DNA of 64,000 nucleotides from an uncultured Collinsella sp. (GCA_900754745.1 CAAEEB010000103.1:62001-126000), one strand, 5' to 3'; counted from the first letter of the stretch, positions 16,361 to 25,787 are shown. Notes: generated by a model not told the origin, from the letters alone. Translations and numbers: made by a program.

Positions 16361-17125
16361 ATGCTGCTACCCGATTCCAAGACCGAGCTCGTCCGTCGCG
16401 GCAACAAGGTCGTTTACGACCTGGGCGACAAGATCGTCAAGGTCTTTAACGAGACCAAGCCCGTCTCCGACGTGTTCAACGAGGCTTTGAATCTTGCCCG
16501 CATCAATGAGTGCGGCATCCGCAGCCCCAAGGCTCTCGAGGTTTCCCAGCTCGAGAACGCCAACGGCTGGGCGCTCGTGACCGAGAAGGTTCCGGGCACC
16601 ACCCTTGCCGAGAAGATGACTGCCGAGCCCCAGCGCTTTGGTGAGTACCTCGAGATGTTCGTCGACCTCCAGATCGAGATCCACGGCTACACCTCCCCGC
16701 TGCTCAACCGTCAGCGCGACAAGTTCGCCCGCATGATCGACAGCCTTGATCAGCTCAATGCCACCACGCGCTACAACCTTCAGGAGCGTCTGGACGGTAT
16801 GACCAAGGAGTTCAAGGTCTGCCACGGCGACTTCAACCCCTCCAACGTCATCGTCGGCGACGACGGCCAGCTCTATGTGTGCGACTGGGCACACGCTACC
16901 CAGGGCTCCCCTGCTGCCGACGTTGCCACCACCTACCTGCTCTTTGCCCTCAACAGCAAGGACCAGGCCGAGGCTTATCTGGAGCTCTACTGCGACCGCG
17001 CCGACATGCCCATGCAGGTCGTACGTCAGTGGACGAGCATCGTCGCCGCTTCCGAGCTCGCTCGTAAGCGCAACGTGAACGATGAGTTCCTTAAGAACTG
17101 GATCGACGTCGTCGATTATCAGTAA
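16361..17125 (+). CDS. APH-family phosphotransferase of unknown substrate
   Basis: The 254-residue protein has a small N-lobe (KVVYDLGDKIVKVFNETKPV), a VTEKVPGTTLAEKM hinge, the catalytic loop VCHGDFNPSNVIVGDDGQLY and the metal-binding Asp in VCDWAHA. This is the aminoglycoside/choline kinase fold. Chromosomal members of this fold act on diverse small molecules, and nothing here points to antibiotic resistance. It sits 87 nt downstream of adhE in the same direction behind a leaky-looking hairpin, so the two may be partly cotranscribed. The substrate cannot be named from sequence. Confidence 0.8.
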   Translation: MLLPDSKTELVRRGNKVVYDLGDKIVKVFNETKPVSDVFNEALNLARINECGIRSPKALEVSQLENANGWALVTEKVPGTTLAEKMTAEPQRFGEYLEMFVDLQIEIHGYTSPLLNRQRDKFARMIDSLDQLNATTRYNLQERLDGMTKEFKVCHGDFNPSNVIVGDDGQLYVCDWAHATQGSPAADVATTYLLFALNSKDQAEAYLELYCDRADMPMQVVRQWTSIVAASELARKRNVNDEFLKNWIDVVDYQ

Positions 17126-17157
17126 TATCTGAGCGATTAATTTCGCATCGGAGGCAC

Positions 17158-17200
17158 AAAGGAAACCCCGCAGCTCGCATGGGCTGTGGGGTTTCCTTTT
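17158..17200 (+). terminator. Terminator after the APH-fold kinase gene
   Basis: AGGAAACCCC pairs with GGGGTTTCCT, with GCAGC/GGCTGT extending the stem inward, followed by TTTT. It lies about 35 nt past the stop. Confidence 0.88.
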
Positions 17201-17223
17201 AGCGATTGAGTACGTCGAGAAGA

Positions 17224-17273
17224 TAAAAGGACGGCCCCGCATCTCCCCTATCTGGAGAAATGCGGGGCCGTCC
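17224..17273 (-). terminator. Terminator after proS
   Basis: On the minus strand GGACGGCCCCGCAT pairs with ATGCGGGGCCGTCC (14 bp), followed by TTTTATC. It ends the long rpsB-proS gene run and faces the kinase terminator on the other strand. Confidence 0.9.
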
Positions 17274-17303
17274 CGTATATCGAACTACAAGCGAAATCGC
17301 CGA

Positions 17304-19025
17304 TTAACGGCGTGCCGCCTTCACAAGCTCGGCGACCTTGGCGACGACCTCGTCGATCGCCACGTCCTCGCGCTCACCCATGGCACGGTCCTTGAGCTCG
17401 ACGGTGCCGTTCTTGAGGCCACGCTTACCCAGAACGACCTGATACGGGAAGCCCATAAGGTCGTTGTCGGCAAACTTAAAGCCGGGACGCTCGTCACGGT
17501 CGTCGACGACGACCTCGATACCCTCGGCGCATAGACCATCAACGATCTGCTCGCAGACGGTAGCGCACTCCTCCTTCTTGGGGTCGAGCGGAATCACCGC
17601 AACCTCGTACGGAGCGACGGAGACCGGCCAGACGATACCGTGCTCGTCGTTGTGCTGCTCCACGACGGCAGCGAGCGAGCGAGACACGCCCACGCCGTAG
17701 CAACCCATGATAAGCGGCTTCTCCTTGCCGTCCTCGTCCATAAAGGTGGCACCCATGGCCTCGGAATACTTGGTGCCCAGCTGGAAGACCTGGGAAACCT
17801 CGATGCCGCGAGCAGCAGAGAGCGGCTTGCCGCAGTGCGGGCAGGGATCGCCGGCAACGACGGTAACCAGGTCGGCCCACTCGTCGACGGTAAAGTCGCG
17901 CTCGGGGCAGGCACCGGTAAAGTGATAATCGACCTCGTTGGCACCGCAGGCCCACTGCTTGGACTCGCGCAGGCTCTCGTCGCACACCAGACGGATGCCC
18001 TCGGGCAGGTTGACCGGTCCGATAAAGCCCTTGTGCAGACCGTTCGCCTGAAGCTCCTCGTCGGTCATCATACGATAGCCCTTGCCAAAGACATGCTCGG
18101 CCTTGCAGTCGTTGAGCTCATGATCGCCCGGGACAATGGCCACGACCGGCTTGCCCTCGGAGTCAATCAACGCCAGCGACTTGCGCGTGCCGTTCTCGGG
18201 GAAGCCGAAGAACTTGGCGACGGCCTCGATGGTGCCCATACCCGGAGTCTCGACCTTGGTGAGCGTGCCGTCGCCGGGACCCTCGGTCACAACGACCTTG
18301 GTGCTTGCAGCCTCGTCATCGGCAGCAAAGCCGCAATCGTCGCAGTAGACGAGCGAGGCCTCGCCGGCGTCGGCCAGCGCCATGTACTCGACGGAGGTGT
18401 CGCCGCCGATTTCGCCGGAGTCGGCGACAACGGGCAGAGCCTTGATGTAGCAGCGCTCGCAGATGTTGGCGTAGGCCTGCTTCATCTTGTCGTACTCCTC
18501 CTGCAGGCTCTCCTGCGTGGCAGAGAAGCTGTAGGCGTCCTTCATGATGAACTCACGGCCGCGCATCAGGCCAAAGCGGGGACGGAACTCATCGCGGAAC
18601 TTGTCCTGAATGTGGTACAGGTTGACGGGCAGCTGCTTATAGGAGCGCAGCTCGTTGCGCACCAGGGCCGTGACGGTCTCCTCGTGCGTGGGACCCAGCA
18701 CAAACTCGCGACCATGACGGTCGTCAAAGCGCACGAGCTCCTTACCATAGGCATCGATGCGGCCGGACTCACGCCACAGCTCGGCATCGACCATAATGGG
18801 CATCATGAGCTCCTGGGCGCCGGCGGCATCCATCTCGTCGCGCACGATGTTCTCGATCTTACGAATCGAGCGCCAAGCGAGCGGCAGATAGGAATAGAGA
18901 CCGGCGGCCTCCTTGCGGATCATACCGGCACGAAGCAGCAGACGATGGCTTGCAAGCTCGGCGTCGGCCGGATCCTCTTTAAGCGTCGGCGCATAGAGCT
19001 TAGACATATACATTGCTCGAGTCAT
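17304..19025 (-). CDS. proS: Prolyl-tRNA synthetase (bacterial type, with editing domain)
   Basis: Charges tRNA-Pro. The 573-residue length and order fit the ProS-type enzyme: class II motif 1 and 2 regions near the N-terminus (AGLYSYLPLAWRSIRKIENI, RPRFGLMRGREFIMKDAYSF), a central INS editing domain that deacylates Ala-tRNA-Pro (about residues 225-400), class II motif 3 (MGCYGVGVSRSLAAVVEQHN) and the C-terminal anticodon-binding domain. GAGGAGAAATAA precedes the ATG, which abuts the ispG stop. Confidence 0.95.
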   Translation of the reverse strand: MTRAMYMSKLYAPTLKEDPADAELASHRLLLRAGMIRKEAAGLYSYLPLAWRSIRKIENIVRDEMDAAGAQELMMPIMVDAELWRESGRIDAYGKELVRFDDRHGREFVLGPTHEETVTALVRNELRSYKQLPVNLYHIQDKFRDEFRPRFGLMRGREFIMKDAYSFSATQESLQEEYDKMKQAYANICERCYIKALPVVADSGEIGGDTSVEYMALADAGEASLVYCDDCGFAADDEAASTKVVVTEGPGDGTLTKVETPGMGTIEAVAKFFGFPENGTRKSLALIDSEGKPVVAIVPGDHELNDCKAEHVFGKGYRMMTDEELQANGLHKGFIGPVNLPEGIRLVCDESLRESKQWACGANEVDYHFTGACPERDFTVDEWADLVTVVAGDPCPHCGKPLSAARGIEVSQVFQLGTKYSEAMGATFMDEDGKEKPLIMGCYGVGVSRSLAAVVEQHNDEHGIVWPVSVAPYEVAVIPLDPKKEECATVCEQIVDGLCAEGIEVVVDDRDERPGFKFADNDLMGFPYQVVLGKRGLKNGTVELKDRAMGEREDVAIDEVVAKVAELVKAARR

Positions 19026-20108
19026 TTATTTCTCCTCAATAAGCTTGTCGACCTCGGCCATAAGCGCGTCGACAATTTGATCCTCAGCTACTTTACCAAT
19101 GATCTGGCCATGCGAAAAGAGCAGGGCCTGACCACGTCCGCAAGCAACGCCCAGGTCGGCATCAGAAGCCTCACCGGGGCCATTAACGGCACATCCCATG
19201 ACGGCAATCGAAAGCGGCGCGGCATAGTTCTTAAGCCGCTCGGTTACTTCCTCGGCGATAGGAATCAGGTTAACCTGGCAGCGGGCGCACGTGGGGCACG
19301 AGACAATCTCGGGACCACGGCGACGCAGACCCAGGGACTGCAAAATTCCCCAGGCGACCGGCGGCTCCTCAACCGGATCGGCCGTGAGCGAGACGCGCAT
19401 GGTGTCACCGATGCCCTCAGACAGCAGGATACCGAGTCCCACCGAGCTCTTGATGGTGCCCTGCAGCTTGGTTCCGGCCTCCGTCACGCCCAGGTGAAGC
19501 GGAACGTGGGGAATCTCGCGCGACAGGGCTCGATAGGTATCGAGCGTCGTTTGCACGCTATGGGCCTTGGCCGAAAGCACAACGTTCGTAAAGCCGCGGT
19601 CTTCAAAATGCTTGACGAAACGCTCGCTCGACATCACGAGCTTTTCGGGCTGCGTAAGGTCGTCGCGCTCGGCGATATCCTGCTCAAGCGAACCGGCATT
19701 GACGCCGATACGAATCGCACAGCCAGCAGCACCCGCAGCATCGATCACCGCGTCAACCTTGGCCCAATCGCCGATATTGCCGGGATTGATGCGCAGCTTG
19801 GCAGCACCGGCCTCAACGGCACCAATGGCGAGCTTATGGTTAAAGTGGATATCGGCGACAATCGGCACCGGAGACTCGGCGCAGATGGTGCGGAAACCCT
19901 CAAGCGCAGCCTCGGTGGGCACGCTCACGCGTACGATATCGCAGCCAGCCTGCGCCAAAACACGCACTTGCGCAAGCGTTGCCTGGGCATCAGCGGTATC
20001 GGTGCAGGTCATGGATTGGACCACCACCGGCGCACCGCCACCGATCTGCACGCCGCCCACATGCACGGGGCGCGTCAGCTCGCGAGGCAAAGGATGGGAT
20101 AAAGACAA
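19026..20108 (-). CDS. ispG: 4-hydroxy-3-methylbut-2-enyl diphosphate synthase (IspG)
   Basis: [4Fe-4S] enzyme of the MEP pathway that converts MEcPP to HMBPP for isoprenoid synthesis. About 360 residues: N-terminal TIM-barrel signature GAPVVVQSMTCTDTADAQAT, and C-terminal cluster cysteines in CPTCARCQ and MGCAVNGPGE. No ATG fits. A TTG at 20106-20108 with GGGGAGTG upstream gives an N-terminus (SLSHPLPRELTRPVHVGGV) that matches the family, so it is preferred over a GTG that overlaps the ribosome-binding site. It lies between rseP and proS. Confidence 0.92.
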   Translation of the reverse strand: MSLSHPLPRELTRPVHVGGVQIGGGAPVVVQSMTCTDTADAQATLAQVRVLAQAGCDIVRVSVPTEAALEGFRTICAESPVPIVADIHFNHKLAIGAVEAGAAKLRINPGNIGDWAKVDAVIDAAGAAGCAIRIGVNAGSLEQDIAERDDLTQPEKLVMSSERFVKHFEDRGFTNVVLSAKAHSVQTTLDTYRALSREIPHVPLHLGVTEAGTKLQGTIKSSVGLGILLSEGIGDTMRVSLTADPVEEPPVAWGILQSLGLRRRGPEIVSCPTCARCQVNLIPIAEEVTERLKNYAAPLSIAVMGCAVNGPGEASDADLGVACGRGQALLFSHGQIIGKVAEDQIVDALMAEVDKLIEEK

Positions 20109-20121
20109 TCCAAACACTCCC

Positions 20122-21483
20122 CTACAGAATAAATCGAAGGATGTCGGAACGAAGCATATAGACAAACAGCAGCGCAAAGAGCGCGATGCCCACATAGCTC
20201 ACAATCGTCTGGACCTTGAGCGGAAGCTCGCGGCCCGCAATCTTTTGAATGATCTCGATGACCAGCTTGCCGCCATCGAGCGGTGGGATGGGCAGCAGGT
20301 TCATAAAGCCAAGCGAGAACGAAATGAGGGCGGCAAACGAAAGGAACGTGGCAGGGCCGGCGGCAGCAGCCTGTGAGGACATAACGCTAATACCCACGAT
20401 TGAAGAGGACTGATCGAGAATCTCCATCGTATGCTGCGGCTGGAGCAGGCGCATCACGCCCTCCGCTGTCTGCACGACATAGGATAAGGACAGACGAGCC
20501 GACGTGATGGGGTCTAAACGGACCACCTGCGTAGAGGCATACACACCGAGGCGCTCGTCCTCTTTGAGTGCAACCGTGGTCGAATGCCGCTTGCCGTCAC
20601 GCTCATACTCGATGGCGATATCGTCCTTACCGGCAGCCTTGCCGATGGCATCGTATACGTCCATCCAAGTAGAGCACGATACTCCGTCGACCGAAAGGAT
20701 CGCGTCGCCGCCCTCGATTCCCGCCGCTGCGGCAACCGAGCCTTCGTCAACCTGGCCGATCACATTGGTATCCACCGGCACCGTGACACCTGCGATGGAA
20801 TAGATGCTCATAAGGAGCAAAAAGCCCGTCAGGATATTGACGATAATGCCCGCAAGCAGCATAAAGGCACGCTTGACAAAGCCCTGACCCAAATAGGTGT
20901 GCGAGCGCTCGCGTGCAAGGAATTCGGACTCGCCGCACGGCAGTTCCCATACATCGCCCTCGGCAGTCGCGTGCTCACGATCGAACCGACGGCCGTCAAA
21001 GGTGGTATAACCCGCCGCATCACGCGGCAGGGTCTGGTACTTGGTGGGATAGTAACTGGGCGAAGGCTTTTCCCCTTCTTCATACCAGGGAGCGATGGAG
21101 CCCCAGCCCAACAGCAAAGCACAGGCCTCGAGGACATCCTCCTCGGACAGCCCGAGCTCGACGGCAAGATCGGCCACCGTCACCCGGCCGTGGCGATAGA
21201 TGGCAGCAAGCACGCGGTCGGCACACGAGACGTCGGTCGGATCCATGCCACAGATGGCCGCATAGCCACCCAGCAGCAGCGGCGTCACGCCAAACTTGGT
21301 GCCGATACGACGCGACGCGTGGTGGATATCAAAACGACACGGCAGGCCCAAAAAGAACTCAGTCACGCGGACACCGCAGGCACGCGCCGCCAAAAAGTGG
21401 CCGCCCTCGTGCAAAAACACGAGGACGGAAAGCATCAGCAGGCCCCAAAAGACCGATGAGAGAACGCTCAGAACAGTATCCAT
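20122..21483 (-). CDS. rseP: RseP-family site-2 protease with an inserted winged-helix-like region
   Basis: Intramembrane zinc metalloprotease (M50) expected to cut membrane-bound regulators or signal peptides. Motifs: the zinc site LHEGGH at residues 24-29 in the first membrane helix, one PDZ domain after the second helix (VDEGSVAAAAGIEGGDAILS), and NLLPIPPLDGGKLV near the C-terminus. Between GVTPLLLGGY and GQGFVKRAFMLLAGI lie about 115 residues, where the family usually has roughly 25-40. The insert includes a helix-turn-helix-like stretch (YRHGRVTVADLAVELGLSEE). The ATG at 21483 is preferred over a TTG at 21498 that is too close to its Shine-Dalgarno. Neighbours dxr and ispG are typical. 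Confidence 0.88.
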   Translation of the reverse strand: MDTVLSVLSSVFWGLLMLSVLVFLHEGGHFLAARACGVRVTEFFLGLPCRFDIHHASRRIGTKFGVTPLLLGGYAAICGMDPTDVSCADRVLAAIYRHGRVTVADLAVELGLSEEDVLEACALLLGWGSIAPWYEEGEKPSPSYYPTKYQTLPRDAAGYTTFDGRRFDREHATAEGDVWELPCGESEFLARERSHTYLGQGFVKRAFMLLAGIIVNILTGFLLLMSIYSIAGVTVPVDTNVIGQVDEGSVAAAAGIEGGDAILSVDGVSCSTWMDVYDAIGKAAGKDDIAIEYERDGKRHSTTVALKEDERLGVYASTQVVRLDPITSARLSLSYVVQTAEGVMRLLQPQHTMEILDQSSSIVGISVMSSQAAAAGPATFLSFAALISFSLGFMNLLPIPPLDGGKLVIEIIQKIAGRELPLKVQTIVSYVGIALFALLFVYMLRSDILRFIL

Positions 21484-21508
21484 AAAACGAAAAAGCAATC
21501 CTTATGGG

Positions 21509-22696
21509 TTAAGAACGGGTTGCGGCGAGCACCTGCGCGGCCTTTTCACGCGCCCACGCATCGATTTCGCGAAGCTGATCAAACGAATCGACCGTCTGCG
21601 CATCGTGAGCATCCATGCAGGATTCCACAATGCGGTCGATATCGGTAAAACTGCAGCCATCATGCAGGAAGGCATCGACGGCGACCTCGTTGGCGGCATT
21701 GAGCACGCACGGCATGGTGCCGCCCGTCTTGCCGGCACGTTCGGCCAGCGCAAGGCAGCGAAAGGTATCCATATCGGCCGCGTCAAAGGTAAGCTGCCCC
21801 AACTCGCGGAAATCAATACGCGGAGCCGGCGTATCCCAACGCTCGGGATACGAGAACGCAAACTGGATGGGAATGCGCATGTCGGAGGCACCGAGATGCG
21901 CCATCACAGAGCCGTCGGCAAACTCGACCATGGAGTGAATCTTAGACTGGCGCTGCACGACCACGTTAATGAAATCGAGATCGCAGCTAAACAGATGCAT
22001 GGCCTCGATACGCTCCAGACCTTTGTTCATGAGGGTGGCGGAGTCAATCGTGATCTTGGCACCCATAGCCCACGTAGGATGCGCCAGGGCATCGGCGCGC
22101 GTCACGCGATCGAGCTCGCCACGCGTGCGGCCAAAGAACGGGCCGCCCGAGCAGGTAAGCCAAATGCAGTGAGCCTCGCGCGGATTCTCGCCCAGATAGC
22201 ACTGGTAGATGGCAGAATGCTCGGAGTCGACCGGGATAAGCTGACCCGGCTGCGCCAACGGCATAAGCAGATCGCCACCGACAACGAGCGACTCCTTGTT
22301 AGCCAGGGCAAGACGCTTGTTCGAGGTCAGAGCAGCATGGCTCGCCTCGAGACCGGCAGCGCCCACGATGGCCACGAGCACGCAATCGACATCATCGCGG
22401 CGTGCAAGCTCGCACACGGCCTGCGCGCCAACGCCGAGCTCCGTGCCCTCGGGCAGTTCCTGCAGGACGGCGTCGGCGCCATGGGAGACGTCCGCCACGG
22501 CAACCGCCGGAACCGAGAACTCACGGGCAGCGGCAACGAGCTCGGAGGTGCTGGAGTTTACGGACAGTGCCGTCACCTGCAGGCGATCGGCATGCTGGCG
22601 GCACACGTCAAGCGCCTGAGTGCCGATAGAACCCGTACAGCCCAGAACGGCAACACGAAGACGCCCGTCGGGACCGTAGGTGGTCTGATAAGCCAT
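21509..22696 (-). CDS. dxr: 1-deoxy-D-xylulose 5-phosphate reductoisomerase
   Basis: Second enzyme of the MEP isoprenoid pathway, NADPH-dependent. About 395 residues: NADPH motif VLGCTGSIGTQALDVCRQ, central substrate/metal region (DSEHSAIYQCL-like, LTCSGGPFFGRTRGEL) and the TIDSATLMNKGLE catalytic-loop segment. The ATG at 22694-22696 overlaps the cdsA stop (TAATG). The pairing with ispG two genes away indicates a MEP-dependent organism. Confidence 0.95.
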   Translation of the reverse strand: MAYQTTYGPDGRLRVAVLGCTGSIGTQALDVCRQHADRLQVTALSVNSSTSELVAAAREFSVPAVAVADVSHGADAVLQELPEGTELGVGAQAVCELARRDDVDCVLVAIVGAAGLEASHAALTSNKRLALANKESLVVGGDLLMPLAQPGQLIPVDSEHSAIYQCYLGENPREAHCIWLTCSGGPFFGRTRGELDRVTRADALAHPTWAMGAKITIDSATLMNKGLERIEAMHLFSCDLDFINVVVQRQSKIHSMVEFADGSVMAHLGASDMRIPIQFAFSYPERWDTPAPRIDFRELGQLTFDAADMDTFRCLALAERAGKTGGTMPCVLNAANEVAVDAFLHDGCSFTDIDRIVESCMDAHDAQTVDSFDQLREIDAWAREKAAQVLAATRS

Positions 22697-23610
22697 TACA
22701 GCACGCCTCCGATCATCAGCAGCAGCTGCGCGGTAATGCAGCCAAAGATGAGCGAATCGCTGCGGTCGAGCATGCCGCCGTGGCCCGGGATGAGATTGCC
22801 GGAATCTTTGACGCCCACGCCGCGCTTGATACGCGACTCGATGAGGTCGCCGATAACGCCCAGGATGGAGACGACCACGCCGCACAGCAGTGCATAGGGC
22901 AGGCTCAGCTTATAGAAGTGCGTTGCCCACAGGATGAGCCAGATCAAGACAGAGCCCAAGATGCCGCCGACAAAGCCTTCCCAGCTCTTTTTGGGAGAGA
23001 TCTTGGGAACCATCTTATGCTTGCCGATGCGGCTGCCCACGATGTAGGCAAACGAGTCGGAGACCCAAAGGGACGCGCAAACGCCCACCGAAAGCAGGGC
23101 GCCGGCAAAACCGGGCACGGCATCGCGCAGCAGCACGATAGCCGACAGCATAAAGCCAGTGTAGATAGGGCCCATGAGCGTCACGGCAACGTCAGAGATG
23201 CGAGTGCGCGGAGACCAGACATACCAGATACCAACCGCAAGCATCAAAGCGAACAGCAGGGCGTTCAACAGCAGCGAATCGCCCAGTGCCGAGAGCGGAA
23301 AGAGCACGGCGGCAGCAATACCAAGGCGCTCGTTGGCAACCTTGCCGTCGAGCCTCGTCATGCGGAAGAACTCATAGCAGCACAGACCGCTCATGACGGA
23401 AACGAAGATCGCCGTGGGCACAATACCCAAAACCAGGCACAGGATAAATACAACGGCATAGACGATACCGGCGGCAGCGCGGGTGATAAAGCCCGCCAGC
23501 CATGAACCGGAGCTGCCCTTCGCTGCGGGCGCCCCTGCAGGGGCAGCCTTACGCGCGGGCGTCGCGGAAGTAGGCGCCTTGGGAGCGGATGCCTTGGGAC
23601 GTTCGGACAC
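22696..23610 (-). CDS. cdsA: Phosphatidate cytidylyltransferase
   Basis: Integral membrane enzyme making CDP-diacylglycerol for phospholipid synthesis. The 304-residue protein has an Ala/Pro/Lys-rich cytoplasmic extension of about 40 residues, several membrane segments, and the family signature split over SDSFAYIVGSRIGKHKM, SPKKSWEGFVGG and GHGGMLDRSDSLIF. The start is GTG at 23608-23610 with GAGGAGGCTTAATC upstream. It lies 2 nt after uppS. Confidence 0.93.
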   Translation of the reverse strand: MSERPKASAPKAPTSATPARKAAPAGAPAAKGSSGSWLAGFITRAAAGIVYAVVFILCLVLGIVPTAIFVSVMSGLCCYEFFRMTRLDGKVANERLGIAAAVLFPLSALGDSLLLNALLFALMLAVGIWYVWSPRTRISDVAVTLMGPIYTGFMLSAIVLLRDAVPGFAGALLSVGVCASLWVSDSFAYIVGSRIGKHKMVPKISPKKSWEGFVGGILGSVLIWLILWATHFYKLSLPYALLCGVVVSILGVIGDLIESRIKRGVGVKDSGNLIPGHGGMLDRSDSLIFGCITAQLLLMIGGVL

Positions 23611-23612
23611 GA

Positions 23613-24407
23613 TTAAGCCTCCTCGGTCTTGCTCAGTCCACCAAACCTACGGTCGCGACCCTGGTAGGCCAAAATGGCGTCGACAAGGCCCCAGCGGTCA
23701 AAGTCGGGCCAATAGGTATCGGTGACATAGAACTCGGAATAGGCAACCTGCCACAGCAGATAGTTCGAAAGACGAAGCTCGCCGGAGGTGCGAATCACAA
23801 GCTCCGGATCGGGAAGACCGGCGGTGTACAGGTGCGAAGCCACCATATTGTCGTCAACCGCGGCGGGATCGATCTTGCCGGCGGCCGCATCAAGCGCGAT
23901 CTGGCGGACAGCGCGGGTGATCTCAGCACGGGCACCGTAGTTAACGGCCAGCGCCAGCGTCATACCGGTATGGTCGGCGCACTCGGCAAGGCCGCGCTCA
24001 AAGACGTCGCGGGTCTTCTTGGGCAGCGCGGAAATATCGCCCAAAAAGACAACGCGGACGTTCTCACGCTTAAGCAGCGGCAGCTCATCGATAAACGTCT
24101 TGGCAAACAGGTGCATCAGAACGTTGACTTCGTGCTGCGGGCGACTCCAGTTTTCGGTCGAGAACGCATAGGCCGAAAGCACGTCGACGCCCAGGCGCAC
24201 GCAGGCGGTAATAATCTCGCGCAGCGAGACGATGCCGGCCTTGTGGCCTTCGGTGCGGGCAAGACCGCGCGACGTGGCCCAACGGCCGTTGCCGTCCATG
24301 ATGCACGAAATATGGTGCGGAATGTTATTGAGGTCAAGGTCGGAAAAACCGACGCCCGCAGGGGCGTCGGCAAAGTACTCGACCAGTTTATGCTCGTCGT
24401 ATTGCAC
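23613..24407 (-). CDS. uppS: Isoprenyl transferase (undecaprenyl diphosphate synthase)
   Basis: Cis-prenyltransferase that makes the C55 lipid carrier for peptidoglycan. The 264-residue protein carries CIMDGNGRWATSRGL (catalytic Asp and Asn-Gly-Arg-Trp), the STENWSRP motif and the C-terminal ELRLSNYLLWQ motif. The start is GTG at 24405-24407 with GGAGATCTAAG upstream, overlapping the end of frr. It is next to cdsA and dxr. Confidence 0.94.
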   Translation of the reverse strand: MQYDEHKLVEYFADAPAGVGFSDLDLNNIPHHISCIMDGNGRWATSRGLARTEGHKAGIVSLREIITACVRLGVDVLSAYAFSTENWSRPQHEVNVLMHLFAKTFIDELPLLKRENVRVVFLGDISALPKKTRDVFERGLAECADHTGMTLALAVNYGARAEITRAVRQIALDAAAGKIDPAAVDDNMVASHLYTAGLPDPELVIRTSGELRLSNYLLWQVAYSEFYVTDTYWPDFDRWGLVDAILAYQGRDRRFGGLSKTEEA

Positions 24408-24408
24408 C

Positions 24409-24945
24409 TTAGATCTCCATGACCTCGGCTTCTTTTTCCTTCAGAAGCTCCTCGACCTTGGCGACATACTCGTCGGTATGCTTCTGAACCTTGGCCTGCT
24501 CGCGACGAACATCGTCCTCGGTGAGCTCCTCGTCGCGCTCAAGCTTATTGTTAAAGTCGCGGCGGATGTTGCGGATGGAGACCTTGGCCTGCTCGGCGTA
24601 CTCGCGGCACTCCTTAACGAGCTCGCGACGACGCTCCTCGGTGGGAGCCGGGAACGGCAGACGCACGACGGTACCATCGGAGTTGGGGGTAATGCCCAGG
24701 TCGGAGGCACTGATAGCCTTGACGATGGCATTGATGAGCGCCTTATCCCACGGCTCGATAAGCAGCATGTGGGCCTCGGGGGTCTTAACGGCGGCAACCT
24801 GCGTGACGGGCGTGGGAACACCGTAGTAGTCGACGGTGATGTCGGACAGAATGTTAGCGTTGGCGCGGCCAGTGCGGACCTTGGAGAAGTTATGCTTGAG
24901 GGACTCGAGTGACTTGTCCATGTGGGCGGTGATGTTCTCTGCCAT
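24409..24945 (-). CDS. frr: Ribosome recycling factor
   Basis: Splits post-termination ribosomes together with EF-G. The 178-residue protein has an N-terminal helix (MAENITAHMDKSLESLKHNF), the conserved KVRTGRANANIL and RLPFPAPTEERRRELVKECR segments, and a C-terminal helix of the three-helix bundle. It lies 2 nt after pyrH, the usual pairing. Confidence 0.96.
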   Translation of the reverse strand: MAENITAHMDKSLESLKHNFSKVRTGRANANILSDITVDYYGVPTPVTQVAAVKTPEAHMLLIEPWDKALINAIVKAISASDLGITPNSDGTVVRLPFPAPTEERRRELVKECREYAEQAKVSIRNIRRDFNNKLERDEELTEDDVRREQAKVQKHTDEYVAKVEELLKEKEAEVMEI

Positions 24946-24947
24946 GC

Positions 24948-25670
24948 TTAATCCTCCTGATAGACGAGCGTGCCGACGGGCTCACCCGCGAGCGCGCGCT
25001 TGACGGTGTCCTCGCCATCGATGTTGAGGACCAAAATGGGCATACGGTTGTCCTGGCAAAGAGCCGTAGCCGTGGAATCCATAACCTGCAGGCCGCGAAC
25101 GAGCACCTCGTGATAGGTGATCTTGTCAAAGCGGACGGCGTCAGCGCACTTGACGGGATCCTTGTCGTAGATGCCATCAACCTTGGTGGCTTTAATCAGA
25201 ATCTCGGCACCGATCTCACAGGCGCGAAGGGCCGCGGCGGTGTCAGTCGTAAAGTACGGATTACCCGATCCGGCGGCAAAGATAACGACGTTGCCCTTGG
25301 ACAGGTGGTTGATGGCGCGACGGCGAATATAGGGCTCGCAGATCTCGTTCATCTGGATAGCGCTCATCACGCGGCAGGGAACATCGTTGTGCTCGAAGGC
25401 ATCCTGCAGGGCAAGCGCGTTCATAACGGTAGCGAGCATGCCCATGTAATCGGCCTGGGCGCGGTCCATACCACCGGCGGCGCCGGCCATGCCGCGGAAA
25501 ATATTGCCGCCGCCGACAACGACGCCGACCTCATGACCAACGGCGAGCAGCTCCTTGACCTGCTTGGCAAGATGATCGGTAACCTTGGGGTCGATGCCGT
25601 AGTTGCCATCGCCCATCAGCGCTTCACCGGAGAGCTTCAGAAGCACGCGTTTATATCGGATGTCGGACAA
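24948..25670 (-). CDS. pyrH: UMP kinase
   Basis: Phosphorylates UMP to UDP; hexameric amino-acid-kinase fold, unlike eukaryotic UMP kinases. The 240-residue protein begins [20 protein letters not shown] and contains [13 protein letters not shown] and the GTGNP-type segment [18 protein letters not shown]. The start is TTG at 25668-25670 with AGGAGGATCGCT upstream. A terminator separates it from tsf, so pyrH probably has its own promoter in the 100-nt gap. Confidence 0.95.
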   Translation of the reverse strand: MSDIRYKRVLLKLSGEALMGDGNYGIDPKVTDHLAKQVKELLAVGHEVGVVVGGGNIFRGMAGAAGGMDRAQADYMGMLATVMNALALQDAFEHNDVPCRVMSAIQMNEICEPYIRRRAINHLSKGNVVIFAAGSGNPYFTTDTAAALRACEIGAEILIKATKVDGIYDKDPVKCADAVRFDKITYHEVLVRGLQVMDSTATALCQDNRMPILVLNIDGEDTVKRALAGEPVGTLVYQED

Positions 25671-25728
25671 AGCGATCCTCCTTTAATTAGACTCATAACA
25701 TAATATCAAAGGCTTAACGGAGAGCCAT

Positions 25729-25765
25729 GAAAAAGCAGGCTGTGAGTAAAACCCACAGCCTGCTC
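25729..25765 (-). terminator. Terminator between tsf and pyrH
   Basis: On the minus strand AGCAGGCTGTG pairs with CACAGCCTGCT (11 bp), followed by TTTTTC. It lies 23 nt past the tsf stop and makes rpsB-tsf a separate unit. Confidence 0.9.
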
Positions 25766-25787
25766 ATTACCAGCTACAAGAGCTTAT

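Noticed and set aside
17640..20102. 820-codon open frame on the plus strand across proS and ispG
   Set aside because: It lies opposite two well-supported genes, spans their junction, and has the same low-information composition as other shadows.
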